Shown: positions 45,692 through 53,423 of the stretch, piece by piece
How the letters are laid out: every line of letters begins with the position of its first letter
How positions within the stretch are numbered: position 1 is the first letter of the stretch
Assembly: GCA_902623305.1 (NCBI GenBank)
Contig: CACNTB010000001.1
Coordinates: 1-64,000 of the forward strand
Source of the DNA: an uncultured Pelagibacteraceae bacterium
GTDB taxonomy: Bacteria; Pseudomonadota; Alphaproteobacteria; Pelagibacterales; Pelagibacteraceae
Reading direction: 5' to 3'
Length of the DNA stretch: 64,000 bases
The notes under the pieces: model-generated
The model's input: only the letters and a program-made list of their open reading frames with translations
What the model was told of the DNA's origin: nothing
Databases searched by the model: none
Translations under genes and position numbers: made by a program

Positions 45692-46596
45692 TAAAAGTAT
45701 TTTTTCAAATCCATACCATTATATAAACTTGCGACTTCATCACCATATCCATTAAACATTAAAGTTTTAACTCTCGGAGCCCAAACACCTTCTCCAATTA
45801 TTCTCTCTGTAGCTTGTGACCATCTTGGATGATTAACATTTGGGTTTACATTTGAGTAAAACCCATACTCTCTAGGAGAGGCCCACATCCATGAGGAGGT
45901 TGGCATTTTTTCTACAAATTTAATCTTCACGATTGCTTTTGCACTCTTAAAACCATACTTCCAAGGAATAAAAATTCTTAAAGGTGCTCCATTTTGATTT
46001 GGTAGTTTTTTACCATACAAACCTGTTACAACAGTAGTTAATGGATGCATAGCCTCATCTAATCTTAAACCTTCTTTGTAAGGCCAATTTAAAACTGGAT
46101 ATCTTTGACCTTTCATTTGTTCAGGATCATAGATACTCTCAAATTCTACATATTTTGCTTTGTTTGTTGAATTAACTTTAGAAAGTAATTCACTTAATGA
46201 AAACCCCATCCATGGTATCACCATTGACCAGCCTTCTACACAACGTAATCGGTAAATTCTCTCTTCAGATACAAACATTTCAGAAATTTCTTCCATTGAT
46301 AATCTTAATGGTTTTTCTACCTCACCCTCTATGCTTATTTGCCAAGGTGTTGTTTTAAAAATCTGAGAATTTCTATATGGATCACTCTTTGATGTTCCAA
46401 ACTCGTAGTAATTATTATATGTGGTAATATCTTTATAACTTGTTAATTCATCTCTATTTTTTGCAGAGGCATTATTTAAAAAAGGGATAGATGAAATTGC
46501 TAACGAGCTTGCCCCTAATCCAAGTGATTTTACAAAAGATCTTCTATTCTTATAGATTTTTTCTGGAGTAATTTCGGAATATTTAATTTTTTTCAT
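45691..46596 (-). CDS. msrP: MsrP periplasmic methionine sulfoxide reductase (Mo)
   Basis: 301 residues. A twin-arginine signal NRRSFVK (R18, R19) precedes a hydrophobic stretch and a cleavage site after NASA (about residue 45). The Mo ligand is C119 in RLRCVEGW. The sulfite-oxidase fold domain shows GAPLRIFIPWKYGFKSAK. Substrates are protein methionine sulfoxides in the periplasm. It is in a row with msrQ and the Moco genes moaE, moaD, moaC, moaA on the same strand, overlapping moaE by 14 nt. Confidence 0.95.
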   Translation of the reverse strand: MKKIKYSEITPEKIYKNRRSFVKSLGLGASSLAISSIPFLNNASAKNRDELTSYKDITTYNNYYEFGTSKSDPYRNSQIFKTTPWQISIEGEVEKPLRLSMEEISEMFVSEERIYRLRCVEGWSMVIPWMGFSLSELLSKVNSTNKAKYVEFESIYDPEQMKGQRYPVLNWPYKEGLRLDEAMHPLTTVVTGLYGKKLPNQNGAPLRIFIPWKYGFKSAKAIVKIKFVEKMPTSSWMWASPREYGFYSNVNPNVNHPRWSQATERIIGEGVWAPRVKTLMFNGYGDEVASLYNGMDLKKYF

Positions 46597-47035
46597 TAAC
46601 TATCGGGTTTCCTTTGAGCCAAGAAGTTTCTTCATTTAAATAGTGTTCTTTTTTCCATATTGGAGATCTTTTTTTTATCTCTTCAATTATATATCTAGAT
46701 AATAGATATGCCTCATCTCGGTGTTTACAAGCAACCCCTATTATAATACTAGTTTCACCAAGATTTAAGTAGCCTTTTGCGTGTTCAATAAATACAGACT
46801 TTTCATCGATATTTAATTTTTCCTCAGCTTCATTATAGATTTCTTGAAAGCTTTTTATCACAAGTGCATCATGACTATCGTATGTGATGCCAACTACATT
46901 CTTGTCATTATTTTGATCACGAACATTTCCTGTAAAAAAAATTGAAGCTCCATAACTATTTGAAGAGATGAATTTTTCTGCATCAGATAAAGAGATTTTC
47001 TTTTCTTTTATGTCTACAATTTTTGCGTGAAGCAT
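46583..47035 (-). CDS. moaE: Molybdopterin synthase catalytic subunit MoaE
   Basis: 150 residues. The MoaE domain shows G-A-S-I-F-F-T-G-N-V-R, Y-D-S-H-D-A near residue 58 and I-E-H-A-K-G-Y-L-N-L-G. The C-terminal S-P-I-W-K-K-E-H-Y catalytic lysine block also fits. It inserts sulfur from MoaD thiocarboxylate into cyclic pyranopterin to make molybdopterin. Its ATG overlaps the moaD TAA, and the moaD glycine codons supply its ribosome-binding site. Confidence 0.93.
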   Translation of the reverse strand: MLHAKIVDIKEKKISLSDAEKFISSNSYGASIFFTGNVRDQNNDKNVVGITYDSHDALVIKSFQEIYNEAEEKLNIDEKSVFIEHAKGYLNLGETSIIIGVACKHRDEAYLLSRYIIEEIKKRSPIWKKEHYLNEETSWLKGNPIVNEKN

Positions 47036-47304
47036 TATCCTCCTCCAATTGGAGGTATAATAGCAATCTTTTGATTTTTTGTTATTTTATAATTGTCGCT
47101 CACAATATTATTATTTTCAGTGCAAAACACAGAATTTTTTACAATTTTTTTAAAATCTTTATTGCCATCAAAGTTTTGGTCCAGGTAATTTATCATTTCA
47201 TCCCTAATTTTTTTTATCGTCGAGTTATTTTTTATTTCAAATTCTATAATATTGTTTTTACTAAATTCTCGACTAGCTCCAAAAAGTTCTATTTTAATTT
47301 TCAT
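47035..47304 (-). CDS. moaD: Molybdopterin synthase sulfur carrier subunit MoaD
   Basis: 89 residues, ubiquitin-like, ending in the G-G-G tail after A-I-I-P-P-I. It opens with the expected I-K-I-E-L-F-G-A-S-R-E. The C-terminal glycine is activated (by MoeB-like proteins) and carries sulfur to MoaE. It lies between moaC and moaE with a one-base gap and an overlap, respectively. Sequence similarity is modest, as is normal for MoaD. Confidence 0.85.
   Translation of the reverse strand: MKIKIELFGASREFSKNNIIEFEIKNNSTIKKIRDEMINYLDQNFDGNKDFKKIVKNSVFCTENNNIVSDNYKITKNQKIAIIPPIGGG
47038..47046 (-). promoter_or_regulatory. moaE ribosome-binding site in MoaD Gly codons
   Basis: On the minus strand, GGA GGA GGA TAA TG encodes the MoaD G-G-G tail and stop and provides GGAGG a few nt before the moaE ATG at 47035. 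The pattern equals that of thiS-thiG in this window. Confidence 0.6.
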
Positions 47305-47305
47305 T

Positions 47306-47848
47306 TTAAAATAAATCTTTTAAAAATTCAGGGATACCCTCTGGGTTTTTCCATAAACCACTTTTTCCACCTTCTTTTATTAATAATCTAATATTATTAA
47401 TTTTAAGATTTGGGTTAATTATCTTGCTTAAATCATAAATAGTAATTAAAGCGGCATTAACACCCATTATAGCTTCCATTTCTACACCAGTTTTAGAATA
47501 AGCAGATACAACACAAAATACTTCTAAGGAGTTATCTTCTTCATTCAAAATTATTTTACTAGCAGTATGATCAATTGCCAAAGGGTGGCATAAAGGTATT
47601 AATTCACTAGTTTTTTTTACACCCAATACAGCTGCCACCTCAGCTAAAGATACAGGGTCTCCTTTAGGCATAGTCTTATTCTTAATTAGGTTAAAAACTT
47701 CTTCCCCAACAAAAATTTTACCTGAAGCCAATGCTCTTCTGAAAGTTTCTTTTTTGGAAGAGACATCAACCATATGAAAAGAATTATCCTTAAAAATTTC
47801 CTTAGCCCAATCTTTTAATAAATTTTGATTAATTACTTTTAATTTCAA
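47306..47848 (-). CDS. moaC: Cyclic pyranopterin monophosphate synthase MoaC
   Basis: 180 residues from TTG 47848. The frame is open to 47893 with a GTG inside moaA, but residues before HMVDVS are not conserved that far. The family blocks are F-H-M-V-D-V-S-S-K near residue 25, A-S-G-K-I, then I-P-L-C-H-P-L near 100. An A-x-x-x-T-G-V-E-M-E-A block follows. MoaC with MoaA converts GTP to cyclic pyranopterin. The GGGGGG at 47853-47858 (moaA Gly-Gly codons) is 4 nt from the TTG, suggesting translation is coupled to moaA. Confidence 0.9.
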   Translation of the reverse strand: MKLKVINQNLLKDWAKEIFKDNSFHMVDVSSKKETFRRALASGKIFVGEEVFNLIKNKTMPKGDPVSLAEVAAVLGVKKTSELIPLCHPLAIDHTASKIILNEEDNSLEVFCVVSAYSKTGVEMEAIMGVNAALITIYDLSKIINPNLKINNIRLLIKEGGKSGLWKNPEGIPEFLKDLF

Positions 47849-47849
47849 T

Positions 47850-48842
47850 TTACCCCCCAGTTTTTGATAAATTTTTTGTTGAGCCAGTATCACCTAATTC
47901 TAAATAATGAGACTCTTTTTTGAACTGCATTTGTTTTAATATCAAGTCTCTTAACTCTTCCAACTGATCATCTTTTTGTAATAAGTGTCTTAAATTTACG
48001 CCTGTATTTCCAAATAAACAAAGTCTTAAGTCTGCTCTTGATGTAATTCGTAATCTATTACACGATTTACAAAAATCTTTTGAGTAGGGAGCTATAATAC
48101 CAAATTTACCTTTAAATTTAGGGTTGATGTAATTCAAAGAAGGGCCAGCATCTTTCCCAAATGTTTGGTAAATCCATTTATTTTCATCTAAATATGTTTT
48201 GAATATTTTTGATGATACGTGATATTTATTAAAATATTCTAAATTATCACCAGTCCTCATCAACTCTATATACCTAAAATCAATTTCATTTTTTTCAATA
48301 AATTTTGACCATTCATCAAAATCTTTTCTCGATGAATTTATTCCATTTAAAAGTACAGCATTAATTTTAATATTTTTAAAACCAATATCTTGTAAAATTT
48401 CAATTCCTTTTAAAATTTCTGGCAGCCTGTCGTGACCAGTTATATTTTTAAACGTTTCTTGATTTAAACTATCTATACTTATGTTTATTCCAGTGAGACC
48501 ACTTTTTGCTAGAAATTTTGCTTTTTGATCTAAATGATATCCATTTGTAGTTATAGCTATATTTTCAATTCCTGTATCAAATTTTAAAACTTTAATAATA
48601 TCAAAAAAATCTTTTCTTACGGTAGGTTCTCCCCCGGTAATTCTTATTTTATTAACACCTAAAAGAGAAAAGCATTTAGATAGTCTTCTTATTTCATCTA
48701 AATGAAGAAATTTTCTATTATCGCTTTTATCTACTTGATAGCCATTTGGTAAACAATAACCACATTTAAAATTACATACATCTGTTATTGACATTCTAAT
48801 GTAAGGAAATGTTCTTCCGAACTTGTCTTTAAGAATGTTCAT
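47850..48842 (-). CDS. moaA: GTP 3',8-cyclase MoaA (radical SAM)
   Basis: 330 residues. The radical SAM cluster is C23, C27, C30 in CNFKCGYC. Substrate cluster cysteines are in CKSCNRLRITSRADLRLC near residue 260, and the essential C-terminal Gly-Gly is present (...S-K-T-G-G). MoaA carries out the first step of molybdenum cofactor synthesis from GTP. It is the first gene of the minus-strand block moaA-moaC-moaD-moaE-msrP-msrQ-xdhC(N)-xdhC(C). The start is 86 nt from the GYD-protein stop. Confidence 0.95.
   Translation of the reverse strand: MNILKDKFGRTFPYIRMSITDVCNFKCGYCLPNGYQVDKSDNRKFLHLDEIRRLSKCFSLLGVNKIRITGGEPTVRKDFFDIIKVLKFDTGIENIAITTNGYHLDQKAKFLAKSGLTGINISIDSLNQETFKNITGHDRLPEILKGIEILQDIGFKNIKINAVLLNGINSSRKDFDEWSKFIEKNEIDFRYIELMRTGDNLEYFNKYHVSSKIFKTYLDENKWIYQTFGKDAGPSLNYINPKFKGKFGIIAPYSKDFCKSCNRLRITSRADLRLCLFGNTGVNLRHLLQKDDQLEELRDLILKQMQFKKESHYLELGDTGSTKNLSKTGG
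47853..47858 (-). promoter_or_regulatory. Putative moaC ribosome-binding site in moaA Gly-Gly codons
   Basis: GGGGGG, the codons of the MoaA C-terminal Gly-Gly, precedes TAAA and the TTG start of moaC at 47848. It can pair with the CCUCC of 16S rRNA with a G:U pair. The 4-nt spacing is shorter than ideal, so the assignment is weaker than for thiG or moaE. Confidence 0.45.
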
Positions 48843-48893
48843 ATTATTAATTTATATAGTATTATTGTAGTTACGTGAATAAAATATGAGTAA

Positions 48894-48922
48894 TTAACTC
48901 CCAGCTATTAACTGGGAGTTAA
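48894..48922 (-). terminator. 11-bp hairpin after the GYD-domain gene
   Basis: TTAACTCCCAG-N7-CTGGGAGTTAA is a perfect 11-bp inverted repeat, starting 6 nt after the stop of the leftward GYD gene. On the minus strand the sequence after the stem is AATTAC, not a T-tract, although Ts precede the stem. It may act as an mRNA 3'-end hairpin or a weak terminator separating the GYD gene from moaA. On the plus strand no gene ends here. Confidence 0.5.
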
Positions 48923-48928
48923 AAAAGT

Positions 48929-49255
48929 TTAACCAGCAGGCTTATAACCAGCCATTGATTTTGCAGCTTGTTCAGCAGCCTTATTCATATCCATTTCTTC
49001 AAGGATGACCATATTCTCAACAGTGCCACTTGCTTCAACCGCTAATTTAACTCCTGCAAAATTTTCAAAAGGCATATCACCAGTTGTTACAGCGCAGAAA
49101 TCATATTGACCTCTTGTTATTGCAAAAGATTCTAATTTTCCACCCGCAGATTCTGTTAGTGCTTTGACAGCAGCTGATCTATCTTGAGTGGGATCTTTAA
49201 TAAAACCTTGAAATGCTTTAGCTGTATATTTTCCCATCACATAATATTTTGCCAT
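48929..49255 (-). CDS. GYD domain protein
   Basis: 108 residues. The GYD pattern shows Y-Y-V-M-G-K-Y-T near the start, an R-S-x-A-V-K-A-L helix, G-G-K-L-E-S-F-A-I-T-x-G-x-Y-D-F and E-N-F-A-G-V-K-L-A-V-E-A-S-G. GYD proteins (small ferredoxin-like fold) are common in proteobacteria; their role is unknown. A good AAAGGAAG ribosome-binding site precedes the ATG. Codon use and amino acids are less AT-biased than neighbours, suggesting high expression. It stands alone, flanked by a hairpin and a 77-nt upstream gap. Confidence 0.8.
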   Translation of the reverse strand: MAKYYVMGKYTAKAFQGFIKDPTQDRSAAVKALTESAGGKLESFAITRGQYDFCAVTTGDMPFENFAGVKLAVEASGTVENMVILEEMDMNKAAEQAAKSMAGYKPAG

Positions 49256-49332
49256 TTTACTTCCTTTGTTTAATTTTTATTATTAAACATTGAGCTGGTA
49301 TTTTTTACAATTACTAAATTTACGCAGTTTAC

Positions 49333-50346
49333 TTAAAAAGTAATCGTCTCAAACTTTTTAGTCTTAAGAGATTTTCTCGCTATTTCGGCTAAAATTAGAG
49401 ATTTTCTACCATCATCAAAGTTAGCTAGAGGTTTAGAATTTTTTTTACAAATCTTTACTAAATCATTTAGTTGAATTTTGTAGGCTTCAGAATATCGTTC
49501 AATAAAAAAATTTTTAAATTGAGTTTTGTTACCTGTTGAATTTTTTGAATACAAAACTGTTTCCAAGTCTCTTTGATTATCTGAAATAATCATGCCTTTA
49601 GAACCAAAAAGTTCAATTCTTTGGTCATATCCAAAACTACAATGCCTAGAATTAGTAATAATACATTGCACTCCTTTTTTAGTTTTCATAACTACAGTAG
49701 CTAAGTCTAAATCATTTATTTTTTTTAGTTTTGTATCTGAAAAACGTTGCCCGGTAGCAAATATGGATACAAATTCATCCTTTCCAGTATAAAATCTTGC
49801 TAAATCAAAATCATGAATCATCATATCCTTAAATATGCCTCCAGATGTTTTTAAATAATTTATGGGTGGAGGCTCAGGATCTCTACTAGTGATAATTATT
49901 TTTTCCAATTTACCAATTTTTCCTTTGAGTAAATTATGATTTAAAGAATTATGAGCTGGGTCGTATCTTCTATTAAATCCAATTTGAATTTTTGGGTTAT
50001 ATTTCGAAATTCTTTTTTTGCACTTATTAATTTTATTTAAATCAAGGTCCAAAGGTTTTTCACAAAACACAACCTTTTTATTTATAACCGCCTCCTCAAT
50101 AAATTTTAAATGTGTATTTGTGCTCGACGCGATAAATATACATTCAATATTTTTATCTTTAAATGCAATTTTTGGATTTTGAATACCAATAGAGTTATAT
50201 TTTTTAGATAGATATCTTGTTAATTTTTGATCTTTGTCAAAAATATATTTCAGATTAAATTCCTTATGATTTATTAAGTTGCTAGCATGCATTTGGCCAA
50301 TTCTGCCAAGTCCAAATAGCGCAATATTAATTATATTTTTACCCAT
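49333..50346 (-). CDS. iolG: Myo-inositol 2-dehydrogenase-like oxidoreductase (IolG)
   Basis: 337 residues, the IolG length. The N-terminal Rossmann GLGRIGQMHA, then the E-K-P-L-D-L-D motif and G-F-N-R-R-Y-D-P, are typical. M-I-H-D-F-D-L-A-R-F near residue 185 contains the catalytic His/Asp and matches inositol 2-dehydrogenases. It oxidises cyclitols or related sugars at a ring hydroxyl with NAD. It follows another Gfo/Idh gene (overlap 16 nt) on the minus strand, and IolE is divergent from that gene. The exact substrate could differ; other IolG-like enzymes act on scyllo-inositol or sugar alcohols. Confidence 0.7.
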   Translation of the reverse strand: MGKNIINIALFGLGRIGQMHASNLINHKEFNLKYIFDKDQKLTRYLSKKYNSIGIQNPKIAFKDKNIECIFIASSTNTHLKFIEEAVINKKVVFCEKPLDLDLNKINKCKKRISKYNPKIQIGFNRRYDPAHNSLNHNLLKGKIGKLEKIIITSRDPEPPPINYLKTSGGIFKDMMIHDFDLARFYTGKDEFVSIFATGQRFSDTKLKKINDLDLATVVMKTKKGVQCIITNSRHCSFGYDQRIELFGSKGMIISDNQRDLETVLYSKNSTGNKTQFKNFFIERYSEAYKIQLNDLVKICKKNSKPLANFDDGRKSLILAEIARKSLKTKKFETITF

Positions 50347-51464
50347 CTTTTACTTCTTGAGGAAATTTTACACGCATTAATAAACTTTGCTGTTTCTAAG
50401 CCTTCATCTTCATTTGGATAAAAGTATCTTTTTTTTGTTTTATTTTTTAAAGAATCTGCAAACTCTTTATAAATATTAGCAAAAGCATCAAGATAGCCTT
50501 CTGGATGACCAAATTTTACTCTAGAGAATTGCTTTGAAAATTCTGAATTATGAAATCCTCTTTCTAATAATTTTACAGCACCTTTTTCTGGATTTAATTT
50601 AAGATAATTGGGATCATTTTGTACCCATTCCAAGCTTCCTTTTGAACCAAATACTCTAATTCTTAAACCATAAACACCACCCTTAGCCATTACACTTGTC
50701 CAAAACATTCCTTTTGCACCATTGTTAAAATTAATCATTACTTGCGCATTATCATCCATTTTAATCTTTTTTGATATTTGTTTTATATCTGCAAAAACTC
50801 TTTGTCCTTTTAAACCCGAAATATAAGAGGCTAAATGGTACGCATGAGTTCCGATTTCATTTAATACTGCAGATGATCCTACTATCTTACTATCAATTTT
50901 CCATTTAAGTTTTTTTTTTGCATTTTTTGAGTTAATTTTCGTTCCATCAGACCAATCTTGAATATATTCAACATTTACATACTTAACTTTACCAATCTTA
51001 CCTTTTTCAACTAATTTTTTTGCTTCTCTTACCATTGGATAAGCTGAGTAATTATGGGTTAGAGCGTATTTTATTTTTTTATTTGTTTTAATTTTACTAT
51101 ATAATTTTTTAGCTTGCTTGAGATTTCCAGCAAATGGTTTGTCGGAAATTATATGTACATTTTTTTCTATAAATTTTTCAGCTATAATTTGATGACTTGA
51201 AGGCGGTGTCATAATTGTGACTACCTTTATTCCATCTTTCCTTTTGAACTCTTTGTTAGCCATTTCAATATAATTTGAGTAACATCTATCAGCAGATATA
51301 CCCAAACTTTTTCCAAAGTTTTTAGATAATTTTTCATTTCTCGAAAATACTCCTGCAACTATTTCGTATTTATCATCAAATCTTGCAGAAATTCTATGAA
51401 CATGACCAATCCAAGATTTAGGACCTCCTCCAACAATACCTAAGGATAATTTATTTGTTTTCAT
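50331..51464 (-). CDS. Gfo/Idh/MocA family oxidoreductase (copy 1)
   Basis: 377 residues from ATG 51464. The frame opens 77 codons earlier but that part is antisense to the divergent IolE gene. It has G-I-V-G-G-G-P at the NAD site, I-S-D-K-P-F-A, L-T-H-N-Y-S-A-Y-P-M-V-R and D-D-N-A-Q. The C-terminal G-H-P-E-G-Y-L-D-A-F-A-N-I-Y is also present. It is clearly paralogous to the gene at 61715 (same motifs in order). These enzymes typically oxidise or reduce sugars or inositols. It overlaps iolG (49333) by 16 nt and is divergent from the IolE-like gene, with only 40 nt between starts. Confidence 0.8.
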   Translation of the reverse strand: MKTNKLSLGIVGGGPKSWIGHVHRISARFDDKYEIVAGVFSRNEKLSKNFGKSLGISADRCYSNYIEMANKEFKRKDGIKVVTIMTPPSSHQIIAEKFIEKNVHIISDKPFAGNLKQAKKLYSKIKTNKKIKYALTHNYSAYPMVREAKKLVEKGKIGKVKYVNVEYIQDWSDGTKINSKNAKKKLKWKIDSKIVGSSAVLNEIGTHAYHLASYISGLKGQRVFADIKQISKKIKMDDNAQVMINFNNGAKGMFWTSVMAKGGVYGLRIRVFGSKGSLEWVQNDPNYLKLNPEKGAVKLLERGFHNSEFSKQFSRVKFGHPEGYLDAFANIYKEFADSLKNKTKKRYFYPNEDEGLETAKFINACKISSRSKRWVKI

Positions 51465-51504
51465 TGATTGTTTGTTTTTATATATCATAACAAAAAAATA
51501 TATT

Positions 51505-52404
51505 ATGTCAGTAAATTTAGGAATAGCACCTATAGCATGGAGCAATGATGATATGCCTGAGCTTGGTGGTGATACACCTCTTGAGCAATGTCTTTCAGAA
51601 GCTAGTGAAGCTGGATTTTCAGGGATTGAATCTGGAGGAAAGTTTCCAAAAAAATCAAAAGAATTAATTCCCTTGTTAGATAAATATAATCTCAAATTAT
51701 GTTCGGGATGGTATGGAGCAAATTTAAGAATAAATTCAGTAAAAAAAGAAATAGAATTAATTCAAGGTCAATTAAAACTTTTTCAAGATTGTAACGCACC
51801 ATGTATTGTATTTGCAGAGGTTTCTGAGTCTATAGCAGGTGATCCAAAAAGACCTCTATCAACTAGACCAAAATTGACTAATGAAGAATGGATCAATTAT
51901 TGTAAAAAAATTTCTGAAATTGGAAAATACCTCGAAGACCAAGGTATGCCATTAGCTTACCATCATCATATGGGGACAGTTATTGAGACACAACAAGATA
52001 CCGAAAGACTTTTAGAAAATACTTCTGACCAGGTTAAATTAATTCTAGACACTGGTCATATGCTTTTTGCTGGTGGCGATTCTATTGAAGTAGCAAATAA
52101 TTTTAAAGAAAGAATTATTCATGTTCATTGCAAAGACATGAGAAAAAATGTTTTAGAAAAGTCATTGAAAGATGATTTTAGTTTCCGACAAGCTTTTCTA
52201 GAAGGAGCTTTTACAGTCCCAGGCGATGGATTTATTAATTATGAACCGCTATTAACTCTTCTGAAAAAAAATGATTACAATGGTTGGCTTGTAGTTGAGG
52301 CAGAACAAGACCCAGCAAAAGCAAACCCTTTAGAATATGCTAAAATAGGACATAAATATTTATCAAACGTCTGTAAAAAAATTGATTTAGATATTAATTT
52401 ATAG
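51505..52404 (+). CDS. iolE: Inosose dehydratase-like TIM-barrel protein (IolE type)
   Basis: 299 residues from ATG 51505. A longer frame from 51472 has a hydrophobic start not expected for the family. AP-endonuclease-2/xylose-isomerase-like barrel: G-I-A-P-I-A-W at the start, S-T-R-P-K-L-T near residue 117, A-Y-H-H-H-M-G-T near 151 and L-D-T-G-H-M near 182. H-V-H-C-K-D and a C-terminal V-V-E-A-E-Q (metal-binding Glu) complete the barrel. IolE dehydrates 2-keto-myo-inositol. It converges with the hydroxyacid dehydrogenase, overlapping by 6 nt. It is divergent from a Gfo/Idh gene, making a dehydrogenase plus dehydratase pair. Confidence 0.72.
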   Translation: MSVNLGIAPIAWSNDDMPELGGDTPLEQCLSEASEAGFSGIESGGKFPKKSKELIPLLDKYNLKLCSGWYGANLRINSVKKEIELIQGQLKLFQDCNAPCIVFAEVSESIAGDPKRPLSTRPKLTNEEWINYCKKISEIGKYLEDQGMPLAYHHHMGTVIETQQDTERLLENTSDQVKLILDTGHMLFAGGDSIEVANNFKERIIHVHCKDMRKNVLEKSLKDDFSFRQAFLEGAFTVPGDGFINYEPLLTLLKKNDYNGWLVVEAEQDPAKANPLEYAKIGHKYLSNVCKKIDLDINL

Positions 52405-53364
52405 TTTTACAATTTTTGATTTATCTAATTTGTTATCAAAAAAATCAATAATATTTTGAGCTGTCTCTTTTCCCATTCTTGACATACATTCTTCTGTAAA
52501 AGCAGCAGTATGTGGACTTAAAAATACTTTATTATTTTTTAGTAAAGGATTATTTGATTCAGGTGGCTCAATCTCAAATACATCTAAACCAGCTCCAAAA
52601 ATTAAATTTTCATTTAAGGCTCTATCTAGATCAATTTCATTTATCACTCCACCTCTTGCGGCATTAATTATAATACAATTTTTTTTCATATTTTTGAGTA
52701 AATCATAATTGATAATATTCTTTGTTTTCGCATTAAGTGGGACATGAAGAGATATAGCATCCATATTTTTTGAGGATTGTTCTAAACTGTCAATTTTAAT
52801 ACCCCCGTGTTTTTCAATTATTTCTTTAGATACAAATGGATCATAAACAAAAACTTTCATTTCAAATCCATGACATCTTTTTATTAAAGCTTGTCCAATA
52901 CGACCAAATCCAGCAATCAATATATTTTTGTTCCATAATTCAACTGTTTTAGGCAATTTATTTCGATCATCGAATTTACCACTTTTAACAGTTTCATCGT
53001 ACATATTCCCTTTTTTAGAAATATTTAGCAGCATAAACATTACATGTTCAGCTACTGCTACTGCATTTGCAGTTGCTGTGATCGCAAGAGTTATATTATT
53101 TTTTTTAGTGCTCTCTAAGTCTATATTGTCATAACCAACACCATGTCTTGAAATAATTTTTAATTTAGTTGAACCTTCTATTACTTCACTAGTAAGTTTT
53201 GCAGTCCTTATTGAAATACCATCACAATCCTTTATCTTGGATTTTAAAAATTCATTATCTGTATTATCTACTATTTCAAATTCATAATTAGAATTATCTT
53301 CTAATAATTTTATACCAGCATTGTGAATAGGCTGAACAATTAAAATTTTTTTTTTACTACTCAT
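52399..53364 (-). CDS. NAD-dependent 2-hydroxyacid dehydrogenase (SerA-like)
   Basis: 321 residues. D-isomer-specific 2-hydroxyacid dehydrogenase fold: S-R-H-G-V-G-Y-D-N-I-D near residue 75, G-F-G-R-I-G-Q-A near 150 and N-A-A-R-G-G-V-I-N-E near 234. The catalytic H-T-A-A-F pair near 290 is also present. It lacks the ACT regulatory domain of serine-pathway SerA. It might reduce a keto acid such as hydroxypyruvate or 2-keto-aldonate in the surrounding sugar pathway, or act as a D-3-phosphoglycerate dehydrogenase. It converges with the IolE-like gene. Confidence 0.8.
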   Translation of the reverse strand: MSSKKKILIVQPIHNAGIKLLEDNSNYEFEIVDNTDNEFLKSKIKDCDGISIRTAKLTSEVIEGSTKLKIISRHGVGYDNIDLESTKKNNITLAITATANAVAVAEHVMFMLLNISKKGNMYDETVKSGKFDDRNKLPKTVELWNKNILIAGFGRIGQALIKRCHGFEMKVFVYDPFVSKEIIEKHGGIKIDSLEQSSKNMDAISLHVPLNAKTKNIINYDLLKNMKKNCIIINAARGGVINEIDLDRALNENLIFGAGLDVFEIEPPESNNPLLKNNKVFLSPHTAAFTEECMSRMGKETAQNIIDFFDNKLDKSKIVKL

Positions 53365-53423
53365 ATTTAAGTTTAAATAAGGACTTTCTAATACGAAAAT
53401 TTATTAAAAGTGTAAATTACTTT

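Noticed and set aside
47023-47391. Plus-strand frame across moaD
   Set aside because: Phenylalanine/isoleucine-rich shadow of moaD and moaC, no domain.
51465-51695. N-terminal extension of the Gfo/Idh gene at 50331
   Set aside because: The frame is open for 77 more codons but is antisense to the divergent IolE-like gene. The added residues lack family similarity and the Rossmann motif starts after ATG 51464.
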